Part shown: positions 1 to 8,973 of the stretch, one piece after another
How positions within the stretch are numbered: the first letter of the stretch is position 1
How the letters are laid out: each line of letters starts with the position of its first letter
DNA from: Streptomyces asoensis
Lineage (GTDB): Bacteria; Actinomycetota; Actinomycetes; Streptomycetales; Streptomycetaceae
Direction: 5' to 3'
Length of the DNA: 64,000 bases
Assembly (NCBI RefSeq): GCF_013085465.1
Contig: NZ_CP049838.1
Location: forward strand, 6,076,001 to 6,140,000
Notes under the pieces: model-generated
Told to the model about the DNA's origin: nothing
Seen by the model: only the letters and a program-made list of their open reading frames with translations
Databases searched by the model: none
Program-made: the position numbers and the translations under genes

Positions 1-1440
1 GGCGCACCGTATGCCGCCCCTCCGGCGTCGCACCCGCCGCTCATGCCCGTCCCCGGCACTCAGGTCCCCGTGCAGGGGCAGGGCCAGGGGCCGTCGGGTG
101 AGGTGCGGGGCGGGGCCCGGTGGGACGAGCTGGTCGCCGGGGCGCCCGGGAGCGTCGCGCGGCGCGGGCCCGCCACCGCGTTGGCCGCCGAGCGGGCGCG
201 TCAGGCGCGGATGGCCGTGGTCGGTCCGGTCACCGAGCGGTGGGCGCCCGAGCAGGCCGGGCCGGTGCACGAGAACTGGCAGCTGGCCGCGCCGATCGGT
301 CCCGCGACCGACCTGTGGGCGCTGGGCGCGCTGCTTTTCCGGGCCGTACAGGGGCATGCGCCCTACCCGGAGGAGTCGACGGCCGAGCTGGTGCAGATGG
401 TGTGCGCCGAGCCGCCGGCCTTCGCCGAGGAGTGCGGACCGCTCAGGCCGGTCGTGGAGTCGCTGCTGCGCCAGGACCCGACCGAGCGCCTCGGCTACGA
501 GGAACTGCGGGGCTGGTTGCGCTCGCTGGTGCGGTCCGCGCCGGAGCCGGAGGCGGGCACGTATGTCGTCGCCGCGCCGCCGACCGATCCGCGTCGGCTG
601 CCGATCGTCCGCCGCCGGGGCGAACTGGTGCGCAGACGGCGTGCCGGTCTGCCCGCCACCCACGGGCGGCACAAACGCGGCCGGCCGGAGACGAGCGGTT
701 CGCCCCGCAGCCTGGGCCGCACCCTGCTGGTGCTGATATTGCTCCTGCTGGCCGGGGCGATCGCGTACGCCCTGCTGTTCATGCCCAAGGCGGACGAGGA
801 GGGCGCGGCCGGTACGGACGGCTCCCAGCGGACCGGGGCCACCGGGACACCGGGCGGCCAGGCCCCCGAGGCGAGCAGCGAACCCCGGCCCGACCAGACC
901 TCGCCGGGCACCGGCGCCTCCCCGTCCTCCGCGTCCTCGGGAGCGGAGGCCACCCAGACGCAGACCGGCGGGGCCGGGACGGACGTCGCCGACGGGTTCA
1001 CCGTTCGCGCGGACGACGCCGGCTTCCGGGTCGCCGTGGCCAACGGCTGGGACCGCACCCCGAAGAACGGGCGCGGCCAGGTCGTGTACGCGCACGGCGA
1101 CTTCGAGCTGATCGTCGTACCCGGCCGCGACAGCGCGTCGTCGAACGGCAGCGACCCGATGGTCTACCAGCGGGAGAAGGAGAGCGAGCTCCAGCCGTAC
1201 CGTGACTCCAGCTGGGCGACGGCCTCCGGGCTGCGCACGACGACGGTGGGCACGCGGACCATGGCCGAGGGGCAGTTCACCTGGACCGACGGCGACGGGC
1301 GGGCGCTGTACGTCCGCAATGTCGCGATCCTCATCTCGGGGCGGTACCACATCGTGCAGGTCAGGGGGCCGGAGGCTGAGCGGGACGAGGTCACCCGGCT
1401 GTTCGAGCAGGCGTCGGCCACCTACCAGTACACCGGCTGA
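1..1440 (+). CDS. Ser/Thr protein kinase-like membrane protein, 5' end outside window
   Basis: The reading frame is open at base 1, so this is the C-terminal part of a longer protein. The visible part begins in a Pro/Gly/Gln-rich stretch, followed by the end of a kinase activation segment (RWAPEQ), then PATDLWALGALLFRAVQG and LLRQDPTERL, which are the helix F to helix H signatures of a Hanks-type kinase C-lobe. The HRD and DFG motifs would lie upstream of the window, so activity cannot be judged. About 75 visible residues before APEQ hold no DFG, so the activation segment carries a long insert or the kinase is degenerate. One TM segment is encoded near 718-783 (VLILLLLAGAIAYALLF), followed by a Ser/Thr/Pro-rich linker and an extracytoplasmic domain of about 140 residues. 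It is the first of five tandem paralogues. Confidence 0.85.
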   Translation, partial: GAPYAAPPASHPPLMPVPGTQVPVQGQGQGPSGEVRGGARWDELVAGAPGSVARRGPATALAAERARQARMAVVGPVTERWAPEQAGPVHENWQLAAPIGPATDLWALGALLFRAVQGHAPYPEESTAELVQMVCAEPPAFAEECGPLRPVVESLLRQDPTERLGYEELRGWLRSLVRSAPEPEAGTYVVAAPPTDPRRLPIVRRRGELVRRRRAGLPATHGRHKRGRPETSGSPRSLGRTLLVLILLLLAGAIAYALLFMPKADEEGAAGTDGSQRTGATGTPGGQAPEASSEPRPDQTSPGTGASPSSASSGAEATQTQTGGAGTDVADGFTVRADDAGFRVAVANGWDRTPKNGRGQVVYAHGDFELIVVPGRDSASSNGSDPMVYQREKESELQPYRDSSWATASGLRTTTVGTRTMAEGQFTWTDGDGRALYVRNVAILISGRYHIVQVRGPEAERDEVTRLFEQASATYQYTG

Positions 1441-1600
1441 GCGCCCGTCCGGCCCCTCCCGGTCCCGCCCCGGTTCCGTTTGGTTCACTCCTGGCCGTGG
1501 AAGCGACAACCGTCACAGTGCTGTCACCTTGGCACCCCGCCGGTTCCCCGGGAGCTGCCCGGTCTTTAGGCTGGCGAGGTCAAGAGCATTGCGGGGCAAC

Positions 1601-3310
1601 GTGAATCAGATGCAGGGCCTGCTCCTGGCGGGTCGCTACCGGCTCGCCGACGCCATCGGGAGCGGCGGTATGGGCCGGGTGTGGCGTGCGCACGACGAGC
1701 TGCTCCACCGGGCCGTCGCCATCAAGGAGTTGACGGCGGCGCTCTATGTCGCGGAGGGCGACCAGGCCGTTTTGCTGGCGCGGACCAGGGCGGAGGCCCG
1801 TGCGGCCGCGCGGATCAACCACTCCGCCGTGGTCACCGTGCACGACGTGCTCGAGCACGACGGCCGCCCGTGGATCGTGATGGAGCTCGTCGAGGGCCGC
1901 TCGCTGGCCGACGCCGTCAAGGAGGACGGGCGGGTCGAGCCCACCGAGGCGGCCCGGATCGGTCTGTGGGTGCTGCGTGCCCTGCGCGCCGCGCACTCCG
2001 CCGGAGTCCTGCACCGTGACGTCAAACCCGGCAACGTGCTGCTCTCGCACGACGGCCGGGTCCTCCTCACCGACTTCGGCATCGCCCAGATCGAGGGCGA
2101 CAGCACCATCACCCGGACCGGGGAGGTCGTCGGCTCGGTCGACTACCTGGCCCCCGAGCGGGTGCGCGGCCAGGACCCCGGCCCGTCCTCCGACCTGTGG
2201 GCGCTGGGCGCGACGCTGTACACGGCGGTCGAGGGACGGTCGCCGTTCCGGCGCACCTCGCCGCTGACCACCCTTCAGGCCGTCGTCGAGGAGGAGGCCG
2301 CCGACCCCGGGTACGCCGGCCCGCTCGGCCCCGTCATCACCGCCCTGCTGCGCAAGGACCCGGCCACCCGTCCCGACACCGCCGAGACCGAGCAGCTCCT
2401 CGCGGAGGCGGCAGAGGGCCGGCGCCCCGACGGGGCGCAGGCGTACGTGCCGACGCAGTACGGAGGGCCCGACCGGGCCTCGGGCGATCGCCACCCCGCG
2501 GGGCACCCGCTGTCCCACCCGACGGCCGGCACCGCGTACGTTCCGGTGGCGCCGGAGGCGGCGACGCCCGTACCCGGTCACCCCGTGACCGCGGCGACCG
2601 CCGTGGGGCCGACGCACATCGGTGGGGGCCCGGACACGCGGCCGTCCCGGCAGTCCCAGCCGCCTCGGCGCCGTCGTCGGGTGCTGGCGCTCGTGGTCGT
2701 CCTCGCCGCGCTGGTCGGCGGGGGTACGGCGGTGGCGTGGCAGAAGTGGGACGAGGGGCGGCAGGACACCGGCGGGTCCGCGTCCACCTCGCCGAGCCCG
2801 AGCACCCCCGCAGGGACGAGCACCCCCGGCGAGCAGGGCGCCGACTCCTGGCAGGAGATCAACGACCCGCTGGGCTTCGGGCTCTCGCTCCCCAAGGGCT
2901 GGGAGCGGGAGGTGTACCAGGACGACGGCGACCTCAAGCAGATCGACTACACCCCCGACGGCGGCGAGCACTTCATCCGTATCGCCCTCGACAAGTCCCC
3001 CGACTTCAGCGACCCGTACGCGCACCAGGTCGACCTCGAGCAGCAGCTCAAGCGGCTGGTCGCCTACAACCGGGTCACCCTGGAGAGGAACGTCTACCGG
3101 GACCGGGACGGCTCCGAGTGGGAGTACACCTGGACCGCGCTGGCGAAGGACACGGACTTCCCCGGGCCGCGCCGCGCGATCGAGGAGACGTACGTGGCCC
3201 GTGACGGATCCGAGTACGTGATCTACATGTCCTCGCCCGCCGAGGACTGGACCGAGGCGGCCAAGCAGTTCAAGTCCGTACTACAGAGCTGGCGGGAGCC
3301 GACTTCGTAG
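1601..3310 (+). CDS. Receptor-type Ser/Thr protein kinase
   Basis: This is an intact 569-residue Hanks-type kinase. Visible elements are the Gly loop GSGGMGRVW (about residue 20), catalytic Lys42 in AIKEL, HRDVKPGN with Asp140, DFG at Asp158, and an APER segment preceded by Thr-rich TITRTGEVVGS, the usual autophosphorylation loop. A Pro-rich cytoplasmic linker follows, then a basic patch and one TM helix near 361-381, then an external domain starting with DPLGFGLSLPKGW. GTG at 1601 is chosen because the kinase fold begins within 10 residues; ATG at 1610 is the alternative. The 160-base gap from the previous kinase holds a possible -10 (TTTAGGCT near 1565). The protein probably phosphorylates cytoplasmic substrates in response to an envelope cue; the ligand is unknown. 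Confidence 0.92.
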   Translation: MNQMQGLLLAGRYRLADAIGSGGMGRVWRAHDELLHRAVAIKELTAALYVAEGDQAVLLARTRAEARAAARINHSAVVTVHDVLEHDGRPWIVMELVEGRSLADAVKEDGRVEPTEAARIGLWVLRALRAAHSAGVLHRDVKPGNVLLSHDGRVLLTDFGIAQIEGDSTITRTGEVVGSVDYLAPERVRGQDPGPSSDLWALGATLYTAVEGRSPFRRTSPLTTLQAVVEEEAADPGYAGPLGPVITALLRKDPATRPDTAETEQLLAEAAEGRRPDGAQAYVPTQYGGPDRASGDRHPAGHPLSHPTAGTAYVPVAPEAATPVPGHPVTAATAVGPTHIGGGPDTRPSRQSQPPRRRRRVLALVVVLAALVGGGTAVAWQKWDEGRQDTGGSASTSPSPSTPAGTSTPGEQGADSWQEINDPLGFGLSLPKGWEREVYQDDGDLKQIDYTPDGGEHFIRIALDKSPDFSDPYAHQVDLEQQLKRLVAYNRVTLERNVYRDRDGSEWEYTWTALAKDTDFPGPRRAIEETYVARDGSEYVIYMSSPAEDWTEAAKQFKSVLQSWREPTS

Positions 3311-3382
3311 AGTTCCGCCCGTCCCGGTAGTTGGCCGGACGGCGCCCCGGAGGCGTGACGTCCGGTGGGGCATGATGAGCCC

Positions 3383-5035
3383 ATGGGGACCGAGGGGACC
3401 GAGGGGAGCGGGGACGGCGTACGGGTCATCGCGGGCCGTTACCGGCTGGACGCGAGGCTCGGGCGCGGGGGCATGGGGGTCGTGTGGGGCGCCACCGACC
3501 AGCTGCTGGGACGGCGTGTCGCCGTCAAGGAGCTGACCCGGGACGACACGCTCTCCGACGAGGAGGCGCGAGGCCGCCGTGACCGGACACTGCGCGAGGC
3601 CCGCGCGGTGGCCCAGTTGAGCCACCCGCACATCATCGTCGTGCACGACGTCGTCGAGGACGGCGAACGCCCGTACATCGTGATGGAGTTGATCGACGGC
3701 GGCTCGCTCGCCGACCGGATCGCCGCGCGGGGTCCGATCGAGCCGGCCGAGGCGGCCCGGATCGGCATCGCCCTGCTCGGGGCCCTGCGCGCCGCGCACG
3801 CGGCCGGGGTCCTGCACCGGGACATCAAGCCCGCCAACGTCCTGCTCGAAGGCGACAGCGACCGCGTCGTCCTCACCGACTTCGGCATCGCGCAGGTCGC
3901 GGGCGCCACCACGCTCACCGAGACCGGGTCGTTCGTCGGCTCGCCCGAGTACACCGCGCCGGAGCGGATGTCCGGGACGCGGACCGGCGCGGAGGCCGAC
4001 CTGTGGTCGCTGGGCGCGCTGCTGTGCACGGCGCTGAGCGGCGAATCCCCCTTCCGGCGCGACTCGTTGGGCGGCATCCTGCACGCCGTCGTCTTCGCCG
4101 AGATCCGGACACCCGCGCAGGCCGAGCCGCTGCTGCCCGTCGTGCGGGGGCTGTTGGAGCGCGATCCGGACCGGCGGCTGGGCGCCGCGGAGGCGGAGCG
4201 GCTGCTGCGCGCCTACCTGGACACCGGGTGTACGCCCACGCCGGTGTCGTCGGGGTACACGCCGACCCAGGCGGACCTGCCCCGGCCGCGGTGGGAGCCA
4301 CCGGCCCGGGAGCGCTCCACGCGGGGTGTGCTCGTGGCCGCGCTGCTGGTCGCCGCGATGGCGGGGGCGGGCGTGTCGGCGGCGGCGCTGCTGCTGAACG
4401 GTGACGGCGACGGCGGGCGCACACCCACGAGTTCGGCGCCGGGGTTCTCCGCGAGCGGCTCGACGAGCCCCACGCCCACCGGGACCCCCTCGGCCACCCG
4501 TTCCCCGTCCGGTTCCAGCACGTCACCCACGTCGTCCCGGCCCTCCCCGTCCGCTTCCCCCGCCTCGGACGACCGTCCCGGTACGCCCACCGCCCCCTCC
4601 GGCTACCGCGTGGCGGTGGATCCCGCCGGGTTCTCGCTCGCCGTGCCGGAGGACTTCACGCGCCTGCCGCAGGGCGAGCGGGTCTTCTACATGTCCCCGG
4701 GGCAGGTCTTCCGGCTCGGCATCAAGGTCGCCGCCGCACCACCCGGCGGCCCGCTCGCCGTGATGGAGTCCGCCGCCGCCAAGGGCCCGGACACCAACCC
4801 GGGTTACCACGACGGCCGGGTCACCGAGACCGGTCACGGCGGGCGCCCCGCCGCCCTCTGGGAGTTCACCTGGAACGGTTTCACCGCGGCGGAGGGGCCC
4901 CGGCACACGTATGACCTGTGCTGGGAGGAGGGCGGGCTGCTGTACGACGTGTGGGTGTCGGCGCCGGTCGGGAAGGTGCGGGAGGCGCGGGAGTACTTCG
5001 ACGTCGCGGTCGACACGTTCGCCGTATCGACCTAA
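3383..5035 (+). CDS. Receptor-type Ser/Thr protein kinase
   Basis: A 550-residue kinase of the same architecture: Gly loop GRGGMGVVW near residue 27, catalytic Lys49, HRDIKPAN with Asp147, DFG, an activation loop TLTETGSFVGSPEY and APERM. The cytoplasmic linker is shorter than in the preceding paralogue. A hydrophobic TM stretch lies near 315-338, followed by a Ser/Thr/Pro-rich stalk and an external module starting DPAGFSLAVPEDF. ATG at 3383 is preferred over the in-frame GTG at 3365 because a GGGG ribosome site sits about 12 bases upstream and the extra residues look non-conserved. All catalytic residues are present, so it is likely active. It lies 72 bases after the previous kinase, with a short inverted repeat in the gap (CCGGACG/CGTCCGG). 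Confidence 0.92.
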   Translation: MGTEGTEGSGDGVRVIAGRYRLDARLGRGGMGVVWGATDQLLGRRVAVKELTRDDTLSDEEARGRRDRTLREARAVAQLSHPHIIVVHDVVEDGERPYIVMELIDGGSLADRIAARGPIEPAEAARIGIALLGALRAAHAAGVLHRDIKPANVLLEGDSDRVVLTDFGIAQVAGATTLTETGSFVGSPEYTAPERMSGTRTGAEADLWSLGALLCTALSGESPFRRDSLGGILHAVVFAEIRTPAQAEPLLPVVRGLLERDPDRRLGAAEAERLLRAYLDTGCTPTPVSSGYTPTQADLPRPRWEPPARERSTRGVLVAALLVAAMAGAGVSAAALLLNGDGDGGRTPTSSAPGFSASGSTSPTPTGTPSATRSPSGSSTSPTSSRPSPSASPASDDRPGTPTAPSGYRVAVDPAGFSLAVPEDFTRLPQGERVFYMSPGQVFRLGIKVAAAPPGGPLAVMESAAAKGPDTNPGYHDGRVTETGHGGRPAALWEFTWNGFTAAEGPRHTYDLCWEEGGLLYDVWVSAPVGKVREAREYFDVAVDTFAVST

Positions 5036-5127
5036 ACGGGAGATAAGGAACGTTGCGCGTCACGGGTCTGTGACCGGTGGGCGGCGCCGGTGGATACCGG
5101 CCTGCCTGGCGCGATATGGATGGACCC

Positions 5128-6735
5128 ATGAGTTTCGACGGGGGCGCCGGCCACGAGGCCGACGAGACGACGAGTTTTGTTCTCCAGCCGCCCAGGCCGG
5201 CGCCGCAGCAGGCCGCGGTGCCCGTCCAGGTCGCCCCGCCGCAGGAGCCGGGCGTCGGGCGGCTCATCGCGGGACGCTACCGGCTGCTCGCCAAGCTCGG
5301 GCACGGCGGCATGGGCACGGTGTGGCGCGCCAAGGACGAGACGGTGGACCGCGAGGTCGCCGTCAAGGAACCCCGCGTACCGGACCACCTTCCCGAACGT
5401 GAACGGGCCAACGCGTTCGAGCGGATGCGCCGCGAGGCGCGGGCCGCCGCCAGGCTGGACCACCCGGCCGTGGTGAACGTGCACGACGTGGCGGTCGTCG
5501 ACGGCCGGCCGTGGATCGTGATGGAGCTGGTCCACGGACGCTCGCTCGGCGACGCCCTCCAGGAGGGCACGCTCAGCGCTCGCGAGGCGGCCAGGGTCGG
5601 CCTGGAGGTGCTCGGCGCGCTGGAGGCCGCGCACGCGGCGGGCATCCTGCACCGGGACGTGAAGCCGGACAACATCCTCCTCGGCCGCCACGACCGGATC
5701 GTCCTCACGGACTTCGGCATCGCCCAGATCGAGGGCGAGACGAACCTGACCGACACCGGCGGCATCGTCGGCTCGCCCGAGTACATCGCCCCCGAGCGGG
5801 TGCTGGGCCAGCGACCCGGCCCGGCCGCCGACCTGTGGTCCCTGGGCGTGGTGCTGTACGCGGCGACGGAGGGCGTCTCGCCGTTCCGCCGCAGCAACAC
5901 CCCGGCCACGCTCCAGTCCGTACTCAACGCGGTGCCCGCGCCGCCCGCCGCCGCCCAGGGTCCGCTCGCCGAGGCCGTCAACGGACTGCTGGAGAAGGAC
6001 CCGGCGCGCCGCCCGGCCGCCGCACGGGTACGGGCCCTGCTGGAGGCCGCCGCGAACCCGCCCGCGCCTCAGCCCACCCAGGTCGTGCGGCAGGTCGAAG
6101 TCCCGCGCGCCCGGCGCAGGTTCGGCCGCGCGGTGTGGACCGGGCTCGGCGCGGCGGTCGTCGCGGCGGCGGTGACGGCGTACCTGGTGGTCGCCGACCC
6201 GTTCGCCGGGCCGCTGCCCGACGACTGGAAGACGCCCCACGTGAAGGACGTCACCGCGAAGGTGGCGGTCCCCGACAGCTACAAGCAGGGCCTCCCCGAC
6301 CGGGAGTCGGACGACAGCCACTGGGTCAGCTACACCGACCCGAGCGGCGCCATCTCGGTGGTGCTGTCGGTGGCCCGCAAGGCGGAGGACACCGGCAAGG
6401 AGATCAAGGCGTCCGCCGCAGCCGAGATGTACGCCGACGACGGCGACTTCAAGGAGAACGGCAGCTACAACCTCGACATGCCGAAGTCCCCGAAGACCCA
6501 GCCCGACGACAACACCACGTTCCACGAGCAGAAGGCCGCCGGGAACACCGTCAGCTACACCACCGACGACACCCAGGACCCCCGCCCGCGCGAGCTGCGG
6601 ATCCTCTACTACAAGTCCGCCGCCGGCGACATGTACCGGCTCACCATCGCCTACCCGGGCGCGGGCGACTTCACGGCGCGGGGCCGCGAGGTGGCCCGCA
6701 CCGCGATCGCCAACCTGGACCTCGACAAGCTCTAG
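5128..6735 (+). CDS. Receptor-type Ser/Thr protein kinase
   Basis: A 535-residue kinase with a 48-residue Pro/Gln-rich N-terminal extension that its neighbours lack. Then come Gly loop GHGGMGTVW, catalytic Lys80, HRDVKPDN with Asp177, DFG, activation loop NLTDTGGIVGSPEY and APERV. The TM helix is near 335-356 and follows an Arg-rich stretch. The external domain is about 180 residues (VAVPDSYKQGL, then YTDPSGAISVVLSV) and lacks the Ser/Thr stalk of the other copies. The start at 5128 has GGATGGA just upstream; ATG at 5116 is in frame and also possible. It probably belongs to the same stress or envelope signalling set as the flanking kinases, but no substrate is indicated. Confidence 0.9.
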   Translation: MSFDGGAGHEADETTSFVLQPPRPAPQQAAVPVQVAPPQEPGVGRLIAGRYRLLAKLGHGGMGTVWRAKDETVDREVAVKEPRVPDHLPERERANAFERMRREARAAARLDHPAVVNVHDVAVVDGRPWIVMELVHGRSLGDALQEGTLSAREAARVGLEVLGALEAAHAAGILHRDVKPDNILLGRHDRIVLTDFGIAQIEGETNLTDTGGIVGSPEYIAPERVLGQRPGPAADLWSLGVVLYAATEGVSPFRRSNTPATLQSVLNAVPAPPAAAQGPLAEAVNGLLEKDPARRPAAARVRALLEAAANPPAPQPTQVVRQVEVPRARRRFGRAVWTGLGAAVVAAAVTAYLVVADPFAGPLPDDWKTPHVKDVTAKVAVPDSYKQGLPDRESDDSHWVSYTDPSGAISVVLSVARKAEDTGKEIKASAAAEMYADDGDFKENGSYNLDMPKSPKTQPDDNTTFHEQKAAGNTVSYTTDDTQDPRPRELRILYYKSAAGDMYRLTIAYPGAGDFTARGREVARTAIANLDLDKL

Positions 6736-6970
6736 GCCGGTACCTGAGGGCGTGCGAGACGGCGGCCCGAGTGCAGCAGCTGCTTCTGCCTCGACCCCGG
6801 ACTCGCGACGACTCAGCGTGCCGGGATCCTTGAACGGGCAGTGGAAGGCAGGGAGTCGGTGATACCTGCGCGCTTCGCCGGGCAGGGCGCGGTGGAGGTG
6901 CGACGGCTGGAAACGGGACGGTTCGCCCTGGGCAGGTGAGGGCGCCGGAGATCGTGGTAGTCATGGAGGC

Positions 6971-8851
6971 ATGAGCAACGACGGGGGCCCCGGCGGCGCC
7001 GAAAGCCGGACGGTGGGCGGGCGCTACCGGCTGCTGGAACGTATCGGCTCCGGCGGGATGGGCACCGTCTGGCGGGCCCGCGACGAACTCATGGAACGCG
7101 AGGTCGCCGTCAAGCAGCCCCGGTTGCCCGGTGATCCCGAGGACGACTTCCACCGCCGGGCCGCCCACCGCCTCCACCGCGAGGCCAGGGCCGCCGCCCG
7201 CGTCGACCACCCCTCCGCCGTCGCCATCCACGACGTCGTGGTGGAGGAGGGGACGGGCGCCGACGCCGAGGGCGGCCTCCCCTGGATCGTCATGGAGTTG
7301 GTCCGCGGCGAGTCCCTGCACGAGGTGCTGAAGCGCGGCCCCCTCGAGCCGGCCGAGGCCGCCCGGATCGGCCTCGCCGTCCTGGGCGCCCTGCGTGCCG
7401 CGCACGCCGTCGGCATCGTCCACCGGGACGTGAAGCCCGCCAACGTCCTGGTCGGCCCTCACGGCCGGGTCGTCCTCACCGACTTCGGCATCGCCCATAT
7501 CCAGGGCGAGGAATCCCTCACCGTCAGCGGCGAGTTCGTCGGCTCGCTGGAGTTCGTCGCGCCCGAGCGGATGTCCGGACGGGGCGGCGGCCCCGCCTCC
7601 GACCTCTGGTCCCTGGGCGTCCTGCTGTACGCGGCCGTCGAGGGCTGGTCCCCGTTCCGCCGTACGACGGTGGAGTCCACGCTCGCCGCGATCATCGCCG
7701 CGGACCCCCCGGAGCCCAAACAGGCCGGCCCGCTCGGCCCGCTCGTCGTACGGCTCCTGGTACGCGACCCGGTACAGCGGCCCGACCCGGCGGAGGTCGC
7801 CGAGATCCTCGCGGCGGTCACAGAGGGCCGACCGGTCCCGGCCCCGGCCGGGGAGCGCGGGGAGGACACGGAGGCCGTGGAGCGCGGGGAGCGCGGGGAG
7901 CACGGGGAGTACAGGACAGGAGAAGCGGAGAAGGCGGAGAGGGCGGAAGAAGCGGCTAAGGCGCCAGAAGAGGAGAAGACGGAGGACGAGGAGAAGGCGG
8001 AGGAGGCCGAGCCTCAGGACGTTCGGGCCTTACAGGAGTTCGGCGAGGACGCGGGAACGGTGCGAGTGGGGGCGGCGCGGCGGGACCCGGCGCAACCGAG
8101 CGCACCGCCGACGGCGACCGACCGCCCCGGACCACAGCCCGACCCGGCCTCGGCCTCGGCCTCGGCTCCCGCCTCGGCCCCGGCCCCGGCCACCGAGCCC
8201 GGGTCGGTCGGCGCGGGCCGCGTCCGGCGGTCACTGAGGCGTCGCTCGCCGGTTCTGGCCGTGCTCGGCGGGCTGCTCGTCGGCGGTACCTGGTGGGGCA
8301 GCGCCTGGCTCGGCGGGGCCGACAGCGGAGCGGGGGAGCGGCCGGTGACCTACGCCGGCTCGGCGTCGACGGAACCGTCCGCCTCCGCCGTCACGGGGGC
8401 GCGGTGGGTCGCTCACCGCGAGGCCGGACTGGACGCCGTCCTCTCCCTCCCGAGCCGGTACCGGCAGTCGGCCCGGCAGGGTGGCGCGGACCAGCAGCCG
8501 CGCCTGGTGGTCTACTCGGCGGGCTCGGTCGACGTACGCCTCACCCTGTGGGACCAGGCGCCCGCCGCCCCGATGGCCAGGGCGGCCCAGGCGCACGAGA
8601 CCTGGAACGGCTACGCCCTGGACGCGCGCACCCAGACCACCCGCAGCAGCTTCCACGGCGACGAGGCCGCCCTCGCCGACACCACCTACGGTCTGGACGC
8701 CACCCCGACCCGTGTCATGGAACTGTTCGTCCTCACCGCCGACGCCCGCATGTACGAGCTGCGCGTCGACATGCCCAAGGGGACGCCGGAGGAGAAGCAG
8801 GGCACGGCGGTGTTCAAGGAGGCGCGCGACCGCCTGGAGATCGGTAAATGA
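6971..8851 (+). CDS. Receptor-type Ser/Thr protein kinase with acidic linker
   Basis: A 626-residue kinase, the longest of the five. It has Gly loop GSGGMGTVW, catalytic Lys48, HRDVKPAN with Asp153, DFG, activation loop SLTVSGEFVGSLEF and APERM, so it should be active. Between the kinase and the TM helix (near 428-447) lies a low-complexity linker of about 50 Glu/Lys/Arg-rich residues (about 297-347; 7860-8010), then an Ala/Pro/Ser stretch. This acidic/basic tract is unique to this copy and looks like a disordered or coiled spacer. The external domain begins with REAGLDAVLSLPSRY, as in its paralogues. The ATG has GGAGG directly upstream. A gap of 235 bases separates it from the previous kinase, so it may have its own promoter. 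Confidence 0.92.
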   Translation: MSNDGGPGGAESRTVGGRYRLLERIGSGGMGTVWRARDELMEREVAVKQPRLPGDPEDDFHRRAAHRLHREARAAARVDHPSAVAIHDVVVEEGTGADAEGGLPWIVMELVRGESLHEVLKRGPLEPAEAARIGLAVLGALRAAHAVGIVHRDVKPANVLVGPHGRVVLTDFGIAHIQGEESLTVSGEFVGSLEFVAPERMSGRGGGPASDLWSLGVLLYAAVEGWSPFRRTTVESTLAAIIAADPPEPKQAGPLGPLVVRLLVRDPVQRPDPAEVAEILAAVTEGRPVPAPAGERGEDTEAVERGERGEHGEYRTGEAEKAERAEEAAKAPEEEKTEDEEKAEEAEPQDVRALQEFGEDAGTVRVGAARRDPAQPSAPPTATDRPGPQPDPASASASAPASAPAPATEPGSVGAGRVRRSLRRRSPVLAVLGGLLVGGTWWGSAWLGGADSGAGERPVTYAGSASTEPSASAVTGARWVAHREAGLDAVLSLPSRYRQSARQGGADQQPRLVVYSAGSVDVRLTLWDQAPAAPMARAAQAHETWNGYALDARTQTTRSSFHGDEAALADTTYGLDATPTRVMELFVLTADARMYELRVDMPKGTPEEKQGTAVFKEARDRLEIGK

Positions 8852-8973
8852 CCGGGCACAACGTCCTGATCAGCAGGTTTGTTGCCAGTGAACGCTGGCG
8901 CCATGTGTGCGGTCGGTGAAACCGTATTACCGGCGGGTACCCAAAGTCTTCCCCACGTCATACCCTGCGCCTC

